64,000 nt of DNA from Mycobacterium seoulense (GTDB lineage Bacteria; Actinomycetota; Actinomycetes; Mycobacteriales; Mycobacteriaceae), in contig NZ_AP022582.1 of the NCBI RefSeq assembly GCF_010731595.1, positions 5,467,301 through 5,531,300 on the forward strand. Direction: 5' to 3'. Position 1 is the stretch's first letter, and every line of letters starts with the position of its first letter. Below are positions 41,107 through 49,659 of this stretch, in pieces. The translations under genes and the position numbers were made by a program. The notes beneath the pieces are model-generated. The model did not search any database. It was not told the origin of the DNA and worked only from the letters and a program-made list of their open reading frames with translations.

Positions 41107-41588
41107 CCCGTCACCTTCACCGCCAGCGCGGCCAGCTTGGCATCGAGTTCGGTTGCGGCCTTGAGCAATTCGGGATTCGGTCCGACGACCATCAGCGACG
41201 ACGGCTTGACGTAGGTCAGGCTGCTGCCGGCGCCCTCGTCGACAATCAGCAGCTCGACCGGGACGAACAGGCCCGCGGTCACGTCGTGGCGCAGCATCGT
41301 GATCGCGATCAACGGGTTGCCGAGGATGACGCGGACCGCCTTGCGGTCGATGCCCGCCCTGGTGATCCACGCACCGTGGTCGAACACCCCGAACAGCATG
41401 AATCCGCTGGGCCCCACGTGGGATTCGACGCGCTGCCGGTAGGACTCCCAGTCATCGCTGCTCGTCGCGATGTCGTTGATGGGCACCGGCCGCTCACCGA
41501 TGTCTGCCAGTAAGGCGGCGCACAGTTCGTCGTAGCTCTTGGTGCTGGCGTAGCGCACCCGCACGCCCTCGAACCGGGTCTCGGTCAT
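41103..41588 (-). CDS. DUF302-family protein
   Basis: A 161-residue protein from ATG 41588 with the DUF302 pattern: an N-terminal YASTKSYDELCAALLADIG strand-helix and a VILGNPLIAITMLRHDVTAGLFVPVELLIVDEG core followed by TYVKPSSLM. DUF302 proteins are small, often redox- or metal-associated single-domain proteins of unknown function. It lies in the same direction as the NmrA-thiolase pair, about 74 bp downstream of the NmrA gene, and may share its transcript. Confidence 0.82.
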   Translation of the reverse strand: MTETRFEGVRVRYASTKSYDELCAALLADIGERPVPINDIATSSDDWESYRQRVESHVGPSGFMLFGVFDHGAWITRAGIDRKAVRVILGNPLIAITMLRHDVTAGLFVPVELLIVDEGAGSSLTYVKPSSLMVVGPNPELLKAATELDAKLAALAVKVTG

Positions 41589-41662
41589 CGGACTGGCCCC
41601 ACCGCCCGGGATATTGTATGACGTCGGAAGTCCATGTCTACCTGTGCCTTTCAGAACTAGAT

Positions 41663-42751
41663 CTACAGCTTCCCTGTCCTTAGATCCTCACCGGTCTTGA
41701 GGATCGGAGCCCGGTTCTCCAGTTGAACCCTCTCCCACAGGCCGCCCTTGCCCAGCGCTCGTCCCCGCTGGTCCTCGCGCCGGAACCACTCCTCGGCGCT
41801 CCTTATCCGATTCGGGTGAATCTCATCGAGCAGAGCGTAATCGCGTTCAACGACTCCGTGTTTCCAGAGATTCCAGAATCCCGTGAAGTTGTCGCGGACA
41901 TTCATGGTGCTCTTGTCGTTTGGGTCCGCGTTGTACCCGGCAGGCGCATCCGCGATTCTACCGAGGGGGCCGTCCCTGAAGTACGTGTCCAAATCGGTGT
42001 CGATGTACTGCGCCGGATGTCCGGTGACGTTCTCAAACGCCGCAGCAAGATCCGCGTAGGCGATATGGTCAACGGCGACTCCGAGATCGATGCCGTTCGC
42101 GCGCTCGGGATGGTCGAAAATCCAACGGACATAATATCCGCAATCTTCGAGAGCCAGATGGGGCACAGCGCCCTCACCGAGCGGGACCCGCCACGTCAAG
42201 ACGCCGTCCTCGACGGTGGGCGTCATGGGCGTCCCGGGCGAGAGCACCATCTCGATGTAGGGACCCGTCGTGAAGACCGCCGCACCCATCCGATCGCCAT
42301 TCACCTGATTCTGGAACAGGATCCACTCGCCCACGCGGCCCTTGCCGTCGTAGTGGCCGGTCCGGAAGCGCGTGTCGTATCCCGATTTCTTGAGGCCGTA
42401 GTCCAGGTTTCCGTAGACGAAGAATTTCACACCCTCTTCGATGGCGATCTCGTAGCTGCGGATGGCCCAATAGGTCTCGGTCTTCTCGCCGGTGTTGAAC
42501 CCGTCGATGTTGACAAACGCTCCGTCACAACCGCGGAATCCTTCCCGCAGGACGGCCTCGTCGGCGAACGAGCCTTCCAGGACCGAGACATTGTCGAGTG
42601 CGAGCAGGTCCTTGGCTCGCCGGGAGCCGGGGTCGCGGCTGAGGAATCGAACCGAGTACTTCTCGTCGGAGACCAGGGCACGTATGACCGGGATGCCCTG
42701 GGCTCCGGTGCCGCCGATGACGAAGACTTTCGAGACGGTGTCGGAAGACAT
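41663..42751 (-). CDS. NmrA-like NAD(P)-binding protein
   Basis: A 362-residue atypical short-chain dehydrogenase/NmrA-like protein from ATG 42751. The dinucleotide loop is VFVIGGTGAQGIPVIRAL (residues 9-26). Other features are a DPGSRRAKDLLAL strand and FVYGNLDYGLKKSGYDTRF, where the usual catalytic Tyr-x3-Lys is not obvious, so a redox-sensing or reductase role is open. Codon use and local base composition look more AT-rich than the neighbours. Its ATG shares one base with the thiolase TAA (TAATG), indicating tight coupling. Confidence 0.8.
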   Translation of the reverse strand: MSSDTVSKVFVIGGTGAQGIPVIRALVSDEKYSVRFLSRDPGSRRAKDLLALDNVSVLEGSFADEAVLREGFRGCDGAFVNIDGFNTGEKTETYWAIRSYEIAIEEGVKFFVYGNLDYGLKKSGYDTRFRTGHYDGKGRVGEWILFQNQVNGDRMGAAVFTTGPYIEMVLSPGTPMTPTVEDGVLTWRVPLGEGAVPHLALEDCGYYVRWIFDHPERANGIDLGVAVDHIAYADLAAAFENVTGHPAQYIDTDLDTYFRDGPLGRIADAPAGYNADPNDKSTMNVRDNFTGFWNLWKHGVVERDYALLDEIHPNRIRSAEEWFRREDQRGRALGKGGLWERVQLENRAPILKTGEDLRTGKL

Positions 42752-43923
42752 TACAGCCGCTCGATGATCGTGGCGTTGGCCATGCCGCCGCCCTCGCACA
42801 TCGTCTGCAGCCCGTACCGTCCGCCGCGCTGTTCGAGGGCGTTGACCAGCGTGGTCATGATGCGGGCACCGCTGGCGCCGAGAGGGTGGCCGATCGCGAT
42901 GGCACCGCCGTTGACGTTGGTCTTGGCCAGGTCGGCGCCGGTGTCCTTGGCCCACGCGAGCACGACGGGCGCGAAGGCCTCGTTCACCTCGAACAGGTCG
43001 ATGTCGGCCAGCGTCAGGCCGGCCCGCCGCAGCACCTTCTCGGTGGCCGGGATGACCCCGGTCAGCATGTAGAGCGGATCGGAGCCCACCACGGTGGTGG
43101 TGTGGATGCGGGCCAGCGGGCGCAGGCCAAGTTTCTTGGCGGCCTCGCCGCTGGCGATCATGACCGCGGCGCTTCCATCGGAGAGCGGCGAGGAGTTGCC
43201 GGCGGTGATCTCCCAATTGATCTGCGGGAAGCGGGCATTCATCGCCTCGCTGTAGAACGCGGGCTGCAGCCCGGCCAGCGTCTGCACCGTCGTGCCGGGC
43301 CGGATGAATTCGTCGGCGGCAAGGCCGGCGATGGGGATCAGCTCGTTGTCGAAGAGCCCGTCTTTGGTCGCGCGGGCGGCCTTGTCATGGCTGCCGGCGG
43401 AGAACTCGTCGAGCTGGGTGCGTGAGAATCCCCATTTCGCCGCGATCAATTCGGCGCTGATGCCCTGCGGCACCAGGCCGTCGGGATAGCGACGCGTCAT
43501 GTCGTCGCCGAAGGGATTGCTGCCCGGCAGCACCGAGCTGCCCATGGGGACGCGGCCCATCGACTCCACCCCCGCGGCCACGACCAGGTCGTAGGCGCCG
43601 GAAACGACGCCCTGCGCGGCGAAGCTGATGGCCTGCTGGCTGCTGCCGCACTGCCGGTCGATCGTGACGCCGGGAACCGACTCCGGGAACCCGGCACCCA
43701 GCAGCGCATTGCGGGCGATGTTGACTGCCTGGTCGCCGACCTGGGCCACCGCGCCGGCGATGACGTCGTCCACCTGCGCCGCGTCCACGCCGGTGCGCGC
43801 CACCAGTTCGCGCAGGCTGTGCGCCAGCAGGTCGGCGGGCAACACGTCGTGCAGGGCACCGCTGGGTTTGCCCTTGCCGATTGGGGTGCGGACGGCTCCG
43901 ACGATGACGGCGTCGCGGTTCAT
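42751..43923 (-). CDS. Thiolase (acetyl-CoA C-acyltransferase)
   Basis: A 390-residue thiolase from ATG 43923, preceded by GAGGAGGAG. The acyl-accepting cysteine is C92 in DRQCGSSQQA. The downstream catalytic residues are in NEAFA, GHPLGASGAR and CEGGGMAN. It should cleave 3-ketoacyl-CoA in beta-oxidation or condense acyl-CoAs. Transcription diverges from the HxlR gene across 95 bp that contain repeated CATCTAGGTA motifs, so the HxlR protein is its likely regulator. It is first gene of a thiolase-NmrA unit. Confidence 0.92.
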   Translation of the reverse strand: MNRDAVIVGAVRTPIGKGKPSGALHDVLPADLLAHSLRELVARTGVDAAQVDDVIAGAVAQVGDQAVNIARNALLGAGFPESVPGVTIDRQCGSSQQAISFAAQGVVSGAYDLVVAAGVESMGRVPMGSSVLPGSNPFGDDMTRRYPDGLVPQGISAELIAAKWGFSRTQLDEFSAGSHDKAARATKDGLFDNELIPIAGLAADEFIRPGTTVQTLAGLQPAFYSEAMNARFPQINWEITAGNSSPLSDGSAAVMIASGEAAKKLGLRPLARIHTTTVVGSDPLYMLTGVIPATEKVLRRAGLTLADIDLFEVNEAFAPVVLAWAKDTGADLAKTNVNGGAIAIGHPLGASGARIMTTLVNALEQRGGRYGLQTMCEGGGMANATIIERL

Positions 43924-43944
43924 GGCTCCTCCTCGAGTCCCAGC

Positions 43945-43986
43945 CATCTAGGTATAGATCGCTGTACCCAGATAAACATCTAGGTA
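43945..43986. promoter_or_regulatory. Repeated CATCTAGGTA operator between thiolase and HxlR genes
   Basis: CATCTAGGTA occurs at 43945-43954 and again at 43977-43986. The second copy pairs with TACCCAGAT at 43965-43973 to make an inverted repeat with 9-bp arms, one mismatch and a short centre. HxlR proteins bind such short palindromes, and the divergent arrangement predicts control of both genes. Confidence 0.65.
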
Positions 43987-44018
43987 CACTAAACGCAACC
44001 CAGACGGGGAGGTGATCT

Positions 44019-44492
44019 ATGACACTGCTGCAGGGACCGCTGGCCGACCGCGATGCCTGGTCGGCCGCGGGCGAATGTGCGATCGAGAAGACCATGGCGG
44101 TGGTGGGCACCAAATCCGCGATGCTCATCATGCGCGAGGCCTACTACGGCACGACACGCTTCGACGACTTCGCCCGCCGGGTGGGCATCACCAAGGCCGC
44201 CACCTCGGCGCGGCTGTCCGAGCTTGTCGAGCTGGGGCTGCTGAAGCGCCGGCCGTACCACGAGCCCGGGCAACGCCGCCGCCAAGAATATGTGCTCACC
44301 GAGGCCGGCATCGACTTCATGCCGGTGGTGTGGGCGATGTTCGAGTGGGGTCGGCGCCACCTGCCGGGGCGCAACCGCCTGCGCCTGACGCATCTGGGGT
44401 GTGGCGCCGAAGCGGGCGTCGAAATCCGTTGCACCGAAGGGCATTTGGTTCCGCCCGACGAGCTGGGCATGCGGCTGGCTAAGTCTGGTTGA
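44019..44492 (+). CDS. HxlR-family transcriptional regulator
   Basis: A 157-residue winged-helix regulator from ATG 44019, after GGGGAGGTG. The HxlR pattern is clear: [80 protein letters not shown]-terminal extension with [15 protein letters not shown] contains two cysteines that might act in sensing. It is divergent from the thiolase gene and very probably autoregulated through the repeats between them. Its 3' end overlaps that of rsgA by 14 bp. Confidence 0.9.
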   Translation: MTLLQGPLADRDAWSAAGECAIEKTMAVVGTKSAMLIMREAYYGTTRFDDFARRVGITKAATSARLSELVELGLLKRRPYHEPGQRRRQEYVLTEAGIDFMPVVWAMFEWGRRHLPGRNRLRLTHLGCGAEAGVEIRCTEGHLVPPDELGMRLAKSG

Positions 44493-45459
44493 GCGCGGCC
44501 AGCAGCCGGCGCGCGGCCCCCACGCGGCGGGCGGCGGGGCCGGACAGGGTGTCGAGCGCGCACTCGGGGTCGGCCGGGGGGCCCATGTGTCCGCAGCCGC
44601 GCGGGCAGTTCTCGATCGCCTCGGCGAGGTCCGAGAAGGCCATCAGCACGTCGTCGGGTTGGATGTGGGCCAGCCCGAACGACCGGATGCCCGGGGTGTC
44701 GACCACCCAGCCCGATGTGGCGAGGGGCAGCGCGACCGATTGGGTGGAGGTGTGCCGCCCTCGGCCGATGTCGGTGACCTCGCCGACGGCCCGCTCCGCC
44801 TCGGGCACGAGGCGATTCACCAACGTGGACTTGCCGACGCCGGAATGCCCGAGCAGCACGGTGATCTTGCCGGCCAGCAGGTCGGCCACCGCGAGCAGCG
44901 GGTCATCGCGGCCCGCCACGACGACCGTCAGGTCCAGGTCGACGAACTGCGCGGCGAACGGCTCCGGCGGCGCGAGGTCGGTCTTGGTCAGGCACAGAAT
45001 CGGCGTCAGCCCGCCGGCGAAGGCGGCGATCAGCGCGCGGTCGACCAGGCCGGTGCGCGGCGGCGGGTCTGCCAGCGCCACCACGATCAGCAACTGGTCG
45101 GCGTTGGCGACCACCACGCGTTCGGTGGGGTCGGTGTCGTCGGCCGTGCGGCGCAACACCGTTCGCCGTTCCCCGCGCCGCACGATGCGGGCCAGCGTGT
45201 CCAGCCGCCCGGACAGATCGCCGACGATGTCGACCTCGTCACCGACCACGATCGGGGTGCGGCCCAGTTCCCTGGCCCGCATGGCCGTGACCCGCCGATC
45301 GGGGTCCCCGCCGAGCACGCACCCCCAGCGGCCGCGGTCGACGCTGATCACCATCGCCGGCTCGGCGTCGGCGTGCTCGGGACGAGTCTTGGTGCGCGGT
45401 CGCGAGCCCCTGCCGGAGCGGACCCTGACGTCGGACTCGTCGTAATCGCCGGGCCTCAA
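44479..45459 (-). CDS. rsgA: RsgA, small-ribosomal-subunit biogenesis GTPase (Rv3228)
   Basis: Circularly permuted GTPase that acts late in 30S maturation. The product is 326 residues (330 in M. tuberculosis). Start at TTG 45459, overlapping the aroA TGA as TTGA, which yields the conserved N-terminus around [10 protein letters not shown]. An OB-like domain precedes the GTPase domain, with permuted motifs TKTDL (G4) before the P-loop [10 protein letters not shown] (G1) and DTPG (G3). The zinc finger [17 protein letters not shown] lies near the end. Convergent with the HxlR gene. Confidence 0.92.
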   Translation of the reverse strand: MRPGDYDESDVRVRSGRGSRPRTKTRPEHADAEPAMVISVDRGRWGCVLGGDPDRRVTAMRARELGRTPIVVGDEVDIVGDLSGRLDTLARIVRRGERRTVLRRTADDTDPTERVVVANADQLLIVVALADPPPRTGLVDRALIAAFAGGLTPILCLTKTDLAPPEPFAAQFVDLDLTVVVAGRDDPLLAVADLLAGKITVLLGHSGVGKSTLVNRLVPEAERAVGEVTDIGRGRHTSTQSVALPLATSGWVVDTPGIRSFGLAHIQPDDVLMAFSDLAEAIENCPRGCGHMGPPADPECALDTLSGPAARRVGAARRLLAALNQT

Positions 45460-46730
45460 ATATCGGACTCCAGCATGTGCGCCCACAGCTGCGGAAACTC
45501 GGGCAGCGTCTTGGAGGTGGAGCCGATGTCGTCCACCTGGACCCCGGCCACCCGCAGCCCGACGATCGCGCCCGCCATCGCCATCCGGTGGTCGGCGTAG
45601 GCGCGCCAGACGCCGGGCCGCAGCGGTGCCGCGGTGATCACCAAGCCGTCGGGTGTTTCCGTGCAGTCGCCGCCGAGGCGATTGATCTCGGCGCTCAGCG
45701 CGGCGAGCCGGTCGGTCTCGTGGCCCCAGGTGCCCGATGCCGGACAGGCGCGACACCGATCCGGGCTTCGCCAGCGCGGCCAGCGCCGCCACCGCCGGGG
45801 TCAGTTCGCCGACGGCGCGCAGGTCGACGTCGAACCCGTCGTAGTCGGCGGAACCCTGCACCTCGAGGAACGAATCACCTTGGTTGACAACGGCGTTCAG
45901 CTTGCCCAGCACGGTCAGGATGTTCTCGGCGGGTTGCACGCTGGCGGCCGGCCAGCCGGTGATGCGGACCGTTCCACCGCTGACCACGGCCGCCGCCAGG
46001 AACGGCACGGCGTTCGTCAGATCGGGTTCGACCTCCCAGCGCCGGGCCGCGACCGGGCCGGGCGCACGGTTGGGCACCGAATCGTCGACGTCGACCCCGG
46101 CCTGCCGCAGCATCTGCACGGTCATCGCGATGTGCGGCGCCGACGGCAGCGTCGCGCCGGTGTGCTGCACGGTCAGGCCCTCGGCGAACGACGGCGCGCA
46201 CAACAGCAGCCCCGAGACGAACTGCGACGACGCCGAGGCGTCGATCGCCACGGTGCCCCGGCGACCGACCCGCTGCCGTGCACGCGAAAGGGCAGACCCG
46301 CGCCCTCGATCGGCACGCCCAGGCCGCGCAGGGCGTCGAGCAGCGGCGCGATGGGCCGCACCCGGGCCTGCTCGTCGCCGTCGAACTCGACCACCGCTTC
46401 GGCCAGCGCGGCCAGCGGCGGCACGAAGCGCAGGACCGTACCGGCCAGGCCGCAATCCACCCGCGCGTCGGGCCCGGGCGCGATGCGGCCACTGACCGTC
46501 AGCTCGGATCCCGTGCCGTCGACGCGCAAACCCAGTGCGCGCAGCGCGCCGATCATCAGGTCGGTGTCCCGGCTGCGCAGCGCCCCGCTGATGCTCGGGG
46601 TGCCCCCAGTCGGCGGGCCCTGCGCGGCCGCCAGCGCCGCCAGCACCAGCGCCCGGTTGGTCTGCGACTTCGAGCCCGGAACGGTCACGGTCGCGTGCAC
46701 CGGTTGCGGTGCGCTGGGGGCCGTCCACAT
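45456..46730 (-). pseudogene. aroA: AroA, EPSP synthase, interrupted by two apparent frameshifts
   Basis: 3-phosphoshikimate 1-carboxyvinyltransferase of the shikimate pathway, target class of glyphosate. The product is recognisable in three pieces: an N-terminal part with [17 protein letters not shown] (ATG 46730), a middle part from [18 protein letters not shown] to [26 protein letters not shown], and a C-terminal part with [11 protein letters not shown] and [15 protein letters not shown]. Breaks lie at a C run at 46256-46259 (one base missing) and near 45724-45727 (two missing). Restoring three bases returns one frame of about 427 residues. Since aroA is normally essential, sequence error is more likely than true loss. 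Confidence 0.88.
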
Positions 46731-46755
46731 ACTCACCGGTCCATCATGGCGTGTC

Positions 46756-46797
46756 TTGGTGGCTCTGCCACCAATGGGAGTGCCGTGGCTCTGCCAC
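46756..46797. promoter_or_regulatory. Two repeated GTGGCTCTGCCAC hairpins before the SRAP gene
   Basis: TTGGTGGC-TCT-GCCACCAA (46756-46774) is a perfect 8-bp-arm hairpin with a TCT loop. A second copy, GTGGC-TCT-GCCAC, is at 46785-46797, 26 bp further on centre to centre. They lie in the 76-bp divergent gap between aroA and the SRAP gene, so they could be operator sites for both or RNA hairpins in the SRAP leader. It is not the mycobacterial LexA box. Confidence 0.5.
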
Positions 46798-46806
46798 CAT
46801 GGAGTT

Positions 46807-47568
46807 ATGTGTGGACGGTTCGCGGTCACCACGGATCCGGCTCTGCTGGCCCAGAAGATCAAGGCGATCGACGAGGCCACCGGCGCCTCGGAGAGCGCCG
46901 GGGCGCCCAACTACAACGTGGCCCCGACGTCGACCGTCGCGACGGTCGTCCGCCGCCACAGCGACCCCGACGACGAGCCCACCCGGCGGGTCCGGCTGAT
47001 GCGCTGGGGCCTGGTGCCGCCGTGGGCCAAGGCCGGTGCCGACGGGGCGCCCGAGACCAAGGGCCCGATGCTGATCAACGCCCGTGCGGACAAGGTCACC
47101 ACCTCGCCCGCGTTCCGGTCGAGCGCCAAGTCGAAGCGGTGCCTGATCCCGATGGACGGCTACTACGAATGGCGCGTCAACGACGCCGTCGCCGGCAAGA
47201 AGTCCCGCAAGACGCCGTTCTTCATGTACCGCGAGGACGGCGAGCCGCTGTTCATGGCGGGCCTGTGGTCGGTGTGGAAGCCCGCCAAGGAGGCGTCGCC
47301 CCTGCTGAGTTGCACCATCATCACCACCGATGCGCCCGGGGAGCTGGCCGAGATCCATGACCGGATGCCGCTGGTGGTGCCCGAACGGGAGTGGGACCGC
47401 TGGCTGGACCCCGACGCCCCGGCCGACGAAGAGCTGCTGACCCGGCCGCCCGACGTGCGCGGCATCCGCATGCGCGAGGTCTCGACGCTGGTCAACAACG
47501 TCCGCAACAACGGGCCGCAGCTACTCGAGCCGGCCGGCCCGGAACCCGAACAGGCGACCCTGCTCTAG
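46807..47568 (+). CDS. SRAP/HMCES-type abasic-site-processing protein (Rv3226c)
   Basis: A 253-residue SOS-response-associated peptidase (YedK/HMCES family). It covalently caps abasic sites in single-stranded DNA. MCGRF at the N-terminus supplies Cys2, exposed after Met removal. Other family stretches are [44 protein letters not shown] and HDRMPLVVP (catalytic His). ATG 46807 must be right because Cys2 has to be terminal. Divergent from aroA, with paired hairpins in the gap. Orthologue of Rv3226c; Rv3225c does not follow. Confidence 0.93.
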   Translation: MCGRFAVTTDPALLAQKIKAIDEATGASESAGAPNYNVAPTSTVATVVRRHSDPDDEPTRRVRLMRWGLVPPWAKAGADGAPETKGPMLINARADKVTTSPAFRSSAKSKRCLIPMDGYYEWRVNDAVAGKKSRKTPFFMYREDGEPLFMAGLWSVWKPAKEASPLLSCTIITTDAPGELAEIHDRMPLVVPEREWDRWLDPDAPADEELLTRPPDVRGIRMREVSTLVNNVRNNGPQLLEPAGPEPEQATLL

Positions 47569-47602
47569 CGTCAATTGCTGAGGCGGGACTTAGCATGCCT
47601 GT

Positions 47603-48481
47603 GTGACTGGCTCGTACACATACTCGTTCGATGACATCCGAAACCGTCCGGTCGCGGTGGTCGGGGCGGGAACGCTGGGCCGCCGCATCGCGTTGATGTT
47701 CGCCAGCCGCGGCGGCACCGTCCGGATCTTCGCCCCGCGCGCCGAACAGCGCGCCGCCGCGGTGCAGTACGTCGCGGAAGCCCTACCGAAGCTGTTGGAG
47801 GACCGCGGCTTTGGTGAACTGGGTGGCGCGACGGCCGCGGGGTCGCTGGAAGAGGCGTTGGACGACGCCTGGCTTGTCGTGGAGTCCGTCCCGGAGAAAC
47901 TGGAGATCAAGATCGCAACGTGGGACCAGATCGACCAAGCCGCGCCGCCGGGCACCATCTTCGGCACCAACTCTTCGTCGTATCCGTCGCGTCTGATGGC
48001 CCGCGGCGTGCGCGACAAGACCCGCTTGTGCAACACGCACTTCTACATGCCGCCCGAGGCCAACGCCGTCGACCTGATGTCCGACGGGCAGACCGACCGC
48101 GGCCTGCTCGACACCCTGCTGACCGTGCTGCCCGAGTTCGGCGTCCATCCCTTCGAGGCGCGCAAGGAATGCACCGGCTTCATCTTCAATCGCATCTGGG
48201 CGGCGATCAAGCGGGAGTCCCTGGCCGTGGTCGCCGAGGGTGTGGCGCGCCCAGAGGATGTCGACGGGATGTTCAAGAGCAACCTGGGCGTGCCGGCCGG
48301 TCCGTTCCAGATGATGGACGCGGTCGGGCTGGACGTGGTGCTCGACATCGAGAACCACTACGCCGACGAGTTCCCGCACCTCCCGAGGCACGTGCGGGAG
48401 TTGCTGCAGTCGTACGTCGATGCCGGCAAGCTCGGCGTGAAGTCCGGCGAAGGTTTCTACAGTTATCGGTCCGGGGCGTGA
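47603..48481 (+). CDS. 3-hydroxyacyl-CoA dehydrogenase family protein
   Basis: A 292-residue NAD-dependent dehydrogenase from GTG 47603. The Rossmann loop is VAVVGAGTLGRRIALMF (residues 17-33). A later TNSSSYPS, HFYMPP and ECTGFIFNRIW follow the pattern of 3-hydroxyacyl-CoA dehydrogenases; the usual catalytic HFFNP histidine corresponds to the H of THFYMPP. The C-terminal domain GVPAGPFQMMDAVGLDVVLDI is also typical. It is monofunctional, without an enoyl-CoA hydratase part. A role in fatty-acid or 3-hydroxyacyl supply is suggested by the nearby PHA genes. Confidence 0.85.
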   Translation: MTGSYTYSFDDIRNRPVAVVGAGTLGRRIALMFASRGGTVRIFAPRAEQRAAAVQYVAEALPKLLEDRGFGELGGATAAGSLEEALDDAWLVVESVPEKLEIKIATWDQIDQAAPPGTIFGTNSSSYPSRLMARGVRDKTRLCNTHFYMPPEANAVDLMSDGQTDRGLLDTLLTVLPEFGVHPFEARKECTGFIFNRIWAAIKRESLAVVAEGVARPEDVDGMFKSNLGVPAGPFQMMDAVGLDVVLDIENHYADEFPHLPRHVRELLQSYVDAGKLGVKSGEGFYSYRSGA

Positions 48482-48520
48482 CCGCGACGCCGCCGAGCCA
48501 GGTCCGGCCGAACGCGTGGC

Positions 48521-48817
48521 CTAGTTGCTGAGCACCAGCTTCCAGTTACCGTTGATGTTCCGATCCGGAATACACCAGAAGTTGTTCCAGGTACCCGGCG
48601 TGGTGGCCTTCACGCCCGGCCCGGCGTTCTGGCACGCCTCCCGGGTTGGGTAATTACCCTCGGTCTGAATCGTGTCGGCGTGGCTGACAACCACGCCGGT
48701 CGTCATCAACCCCGCGAATGCCAGTGCGCCGGCGGCAAGGATTGTCCCGGCGCGCGCTTTGCCGGCCGATTTCTTCACACCCGGCCGAGTCCGGTTGAAC
48801 GATCGCTTCGTTTCCAT
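48521..48817 (-). CDS. Small secreted protein
   Basis: A 98-residue protein from ATG 48817, preceded by AGGAGGATTGA. The long basic N-region (METKRSFNRTRPGVKKSAGKAR) is followed by a hydrophobic segment (ILAAGALAFAGLMTTGVVV) and a likely signal peptidase site after SHA near residue 47. The mature part is about 50 residues with two cysteines, one in EACQNAG and one in NFWCIPD, which may form a disulfide. No known family recognised. It is divergent from the HdeD-like gene. Confidence 0.75.
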   Translation of the reverse strand: METKRSFNRTRPGVKKSAGKARAGTILAAGALAFAGLMTTGVVVSHADTIQTEGNYPTREACQNAGPGVKATTPGTWNNFWCIPDRNINGNWKLVLSN

Positions 48818-49074
48818 TCAATCCTCCTGTGGCGCTCCATCTGGCGGTCCGTGAGGGGGATACGAACCCGCGGTAGCGCAAAGTGTATGACCACACGAGC
48901 CCACGAGCCGCTCGAACTGGGCAACAACGTTGTCTCCCGCCGACAAATGGGTGGCGCGGCCCCGCACAATGCACGGGAATTTGGTTCAACGTTTGTCCGC
49001 GATATCCACGCGTGATACCGAATTGTTTCGCCAAAGACATTTCCTTTGCGCCGATGATGGCGAACCATATTGGC

Positions 49075-49659
49075 ATGACGAATACCGACCAGACCGTGTT
49101 TGAGGGTCCCCTGCAGCAACTTGCCCGCAGCGCGTGGCAGTTGCTTCTGCTCATCGGTGTCCTGGCGGTGGCACTTGGTGCCATCGTGCTGGCTTGGCCA
49201 GGCAAGACACTATTCGTGGCGGGTGTGCTGTTCGGCATCTATTTGGTGGTTTCCGGGATCGGGTATGTGTTTGCCGCGTTCGGCACACACACCGGGGCCG
49301 CGATGAGGGTGTTGACGTTCATCACCGGCATCGTGTCGCTGGTTCTCGGCCTCTTTTGCTTTCGCGACAAATTCGAGGCGGTCACCCTGCTCGCCATATG
49401 GATCGGCGTTAGCTGGCTGTTTCGCGGGTTCACCCTGCTCGCGGCGGCGCTGTCGTTCGACCACCTGCCCGGCCGCGGCTGGCAGGTGCTGTCCGGGCTG
49501 ATCATCGTGATCGGCGGCGCCGTGCTGATCGTCTCGCCGCTCGACTCGATCGCCGTCCTGACCCTGGTCGCCGGCTGCTGGCTGATCGCCATCGGCATAG
49601 TGGACGTCATCACGGCGCTTCAGGTTCGCAGCCGGGCCAAAGGCGTGACGGGAGTCTAG
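49075..49659 (+). CDS. HdeD/DUF308-family membrane protein
   Basis: Predicted inner-membrane protein of 194 residues with about six transmembrane helices arranged as the DUF308 repeat (LLLIGVLAVALGAIVLAWP, LFGIYLVVSGIGYVFAAFG, FITGIVSLVLGLFCF and so on). HdeD of E. coli is linked to acid resistance, but the family role is unclear. ATG 49075 gives MTNTDQTVFEG; ATG 49054 is an alternative and no strong ribosome site distinguishes them. Its stop overlaps the convergent PucR stop. Confidence 0.8.
   Translation: MTNTDQTVFEGPLQQLARSAWQLLLLIGVLAVALGAIVLAWPGKTLFVAGVLFGIYLVVSGIGYVFAAFGTHTGAAMRVLTFITGIVSLVLGLFCFRDKFEAVTLLAIWIGVSWLFRGFTLLAAALSFDHLPGRGWQVLSGLIIVIGGAVLIVSPLDSIAVLTLVAGCWLIAIGIVDVITALQVRSRAKGVTGV

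Noticed and set aside
37471..44492. Genomic island bounded by insertion sequences or integrase
   Set aside because: I found no transposase, integrase, tRNA edge or direct repeats at the borders; only the accessory gene content supports acquisition.
45456..46730. Programmed frameshifting in aroA
   Set aside because: Two separate breaks, neither at a slippery heptamer, and similar breaks in six nearby genes make sequencing error the better explanation.
48840..48900. tRNA T-arm-like stretch (minus strand GGGTTCGTATCCCC followed by CGCCA)
   Set aside because: No anticodon or D arm could be folded upstream and the conserved A58 is missing; too weak for a tRNA or an attachment site.
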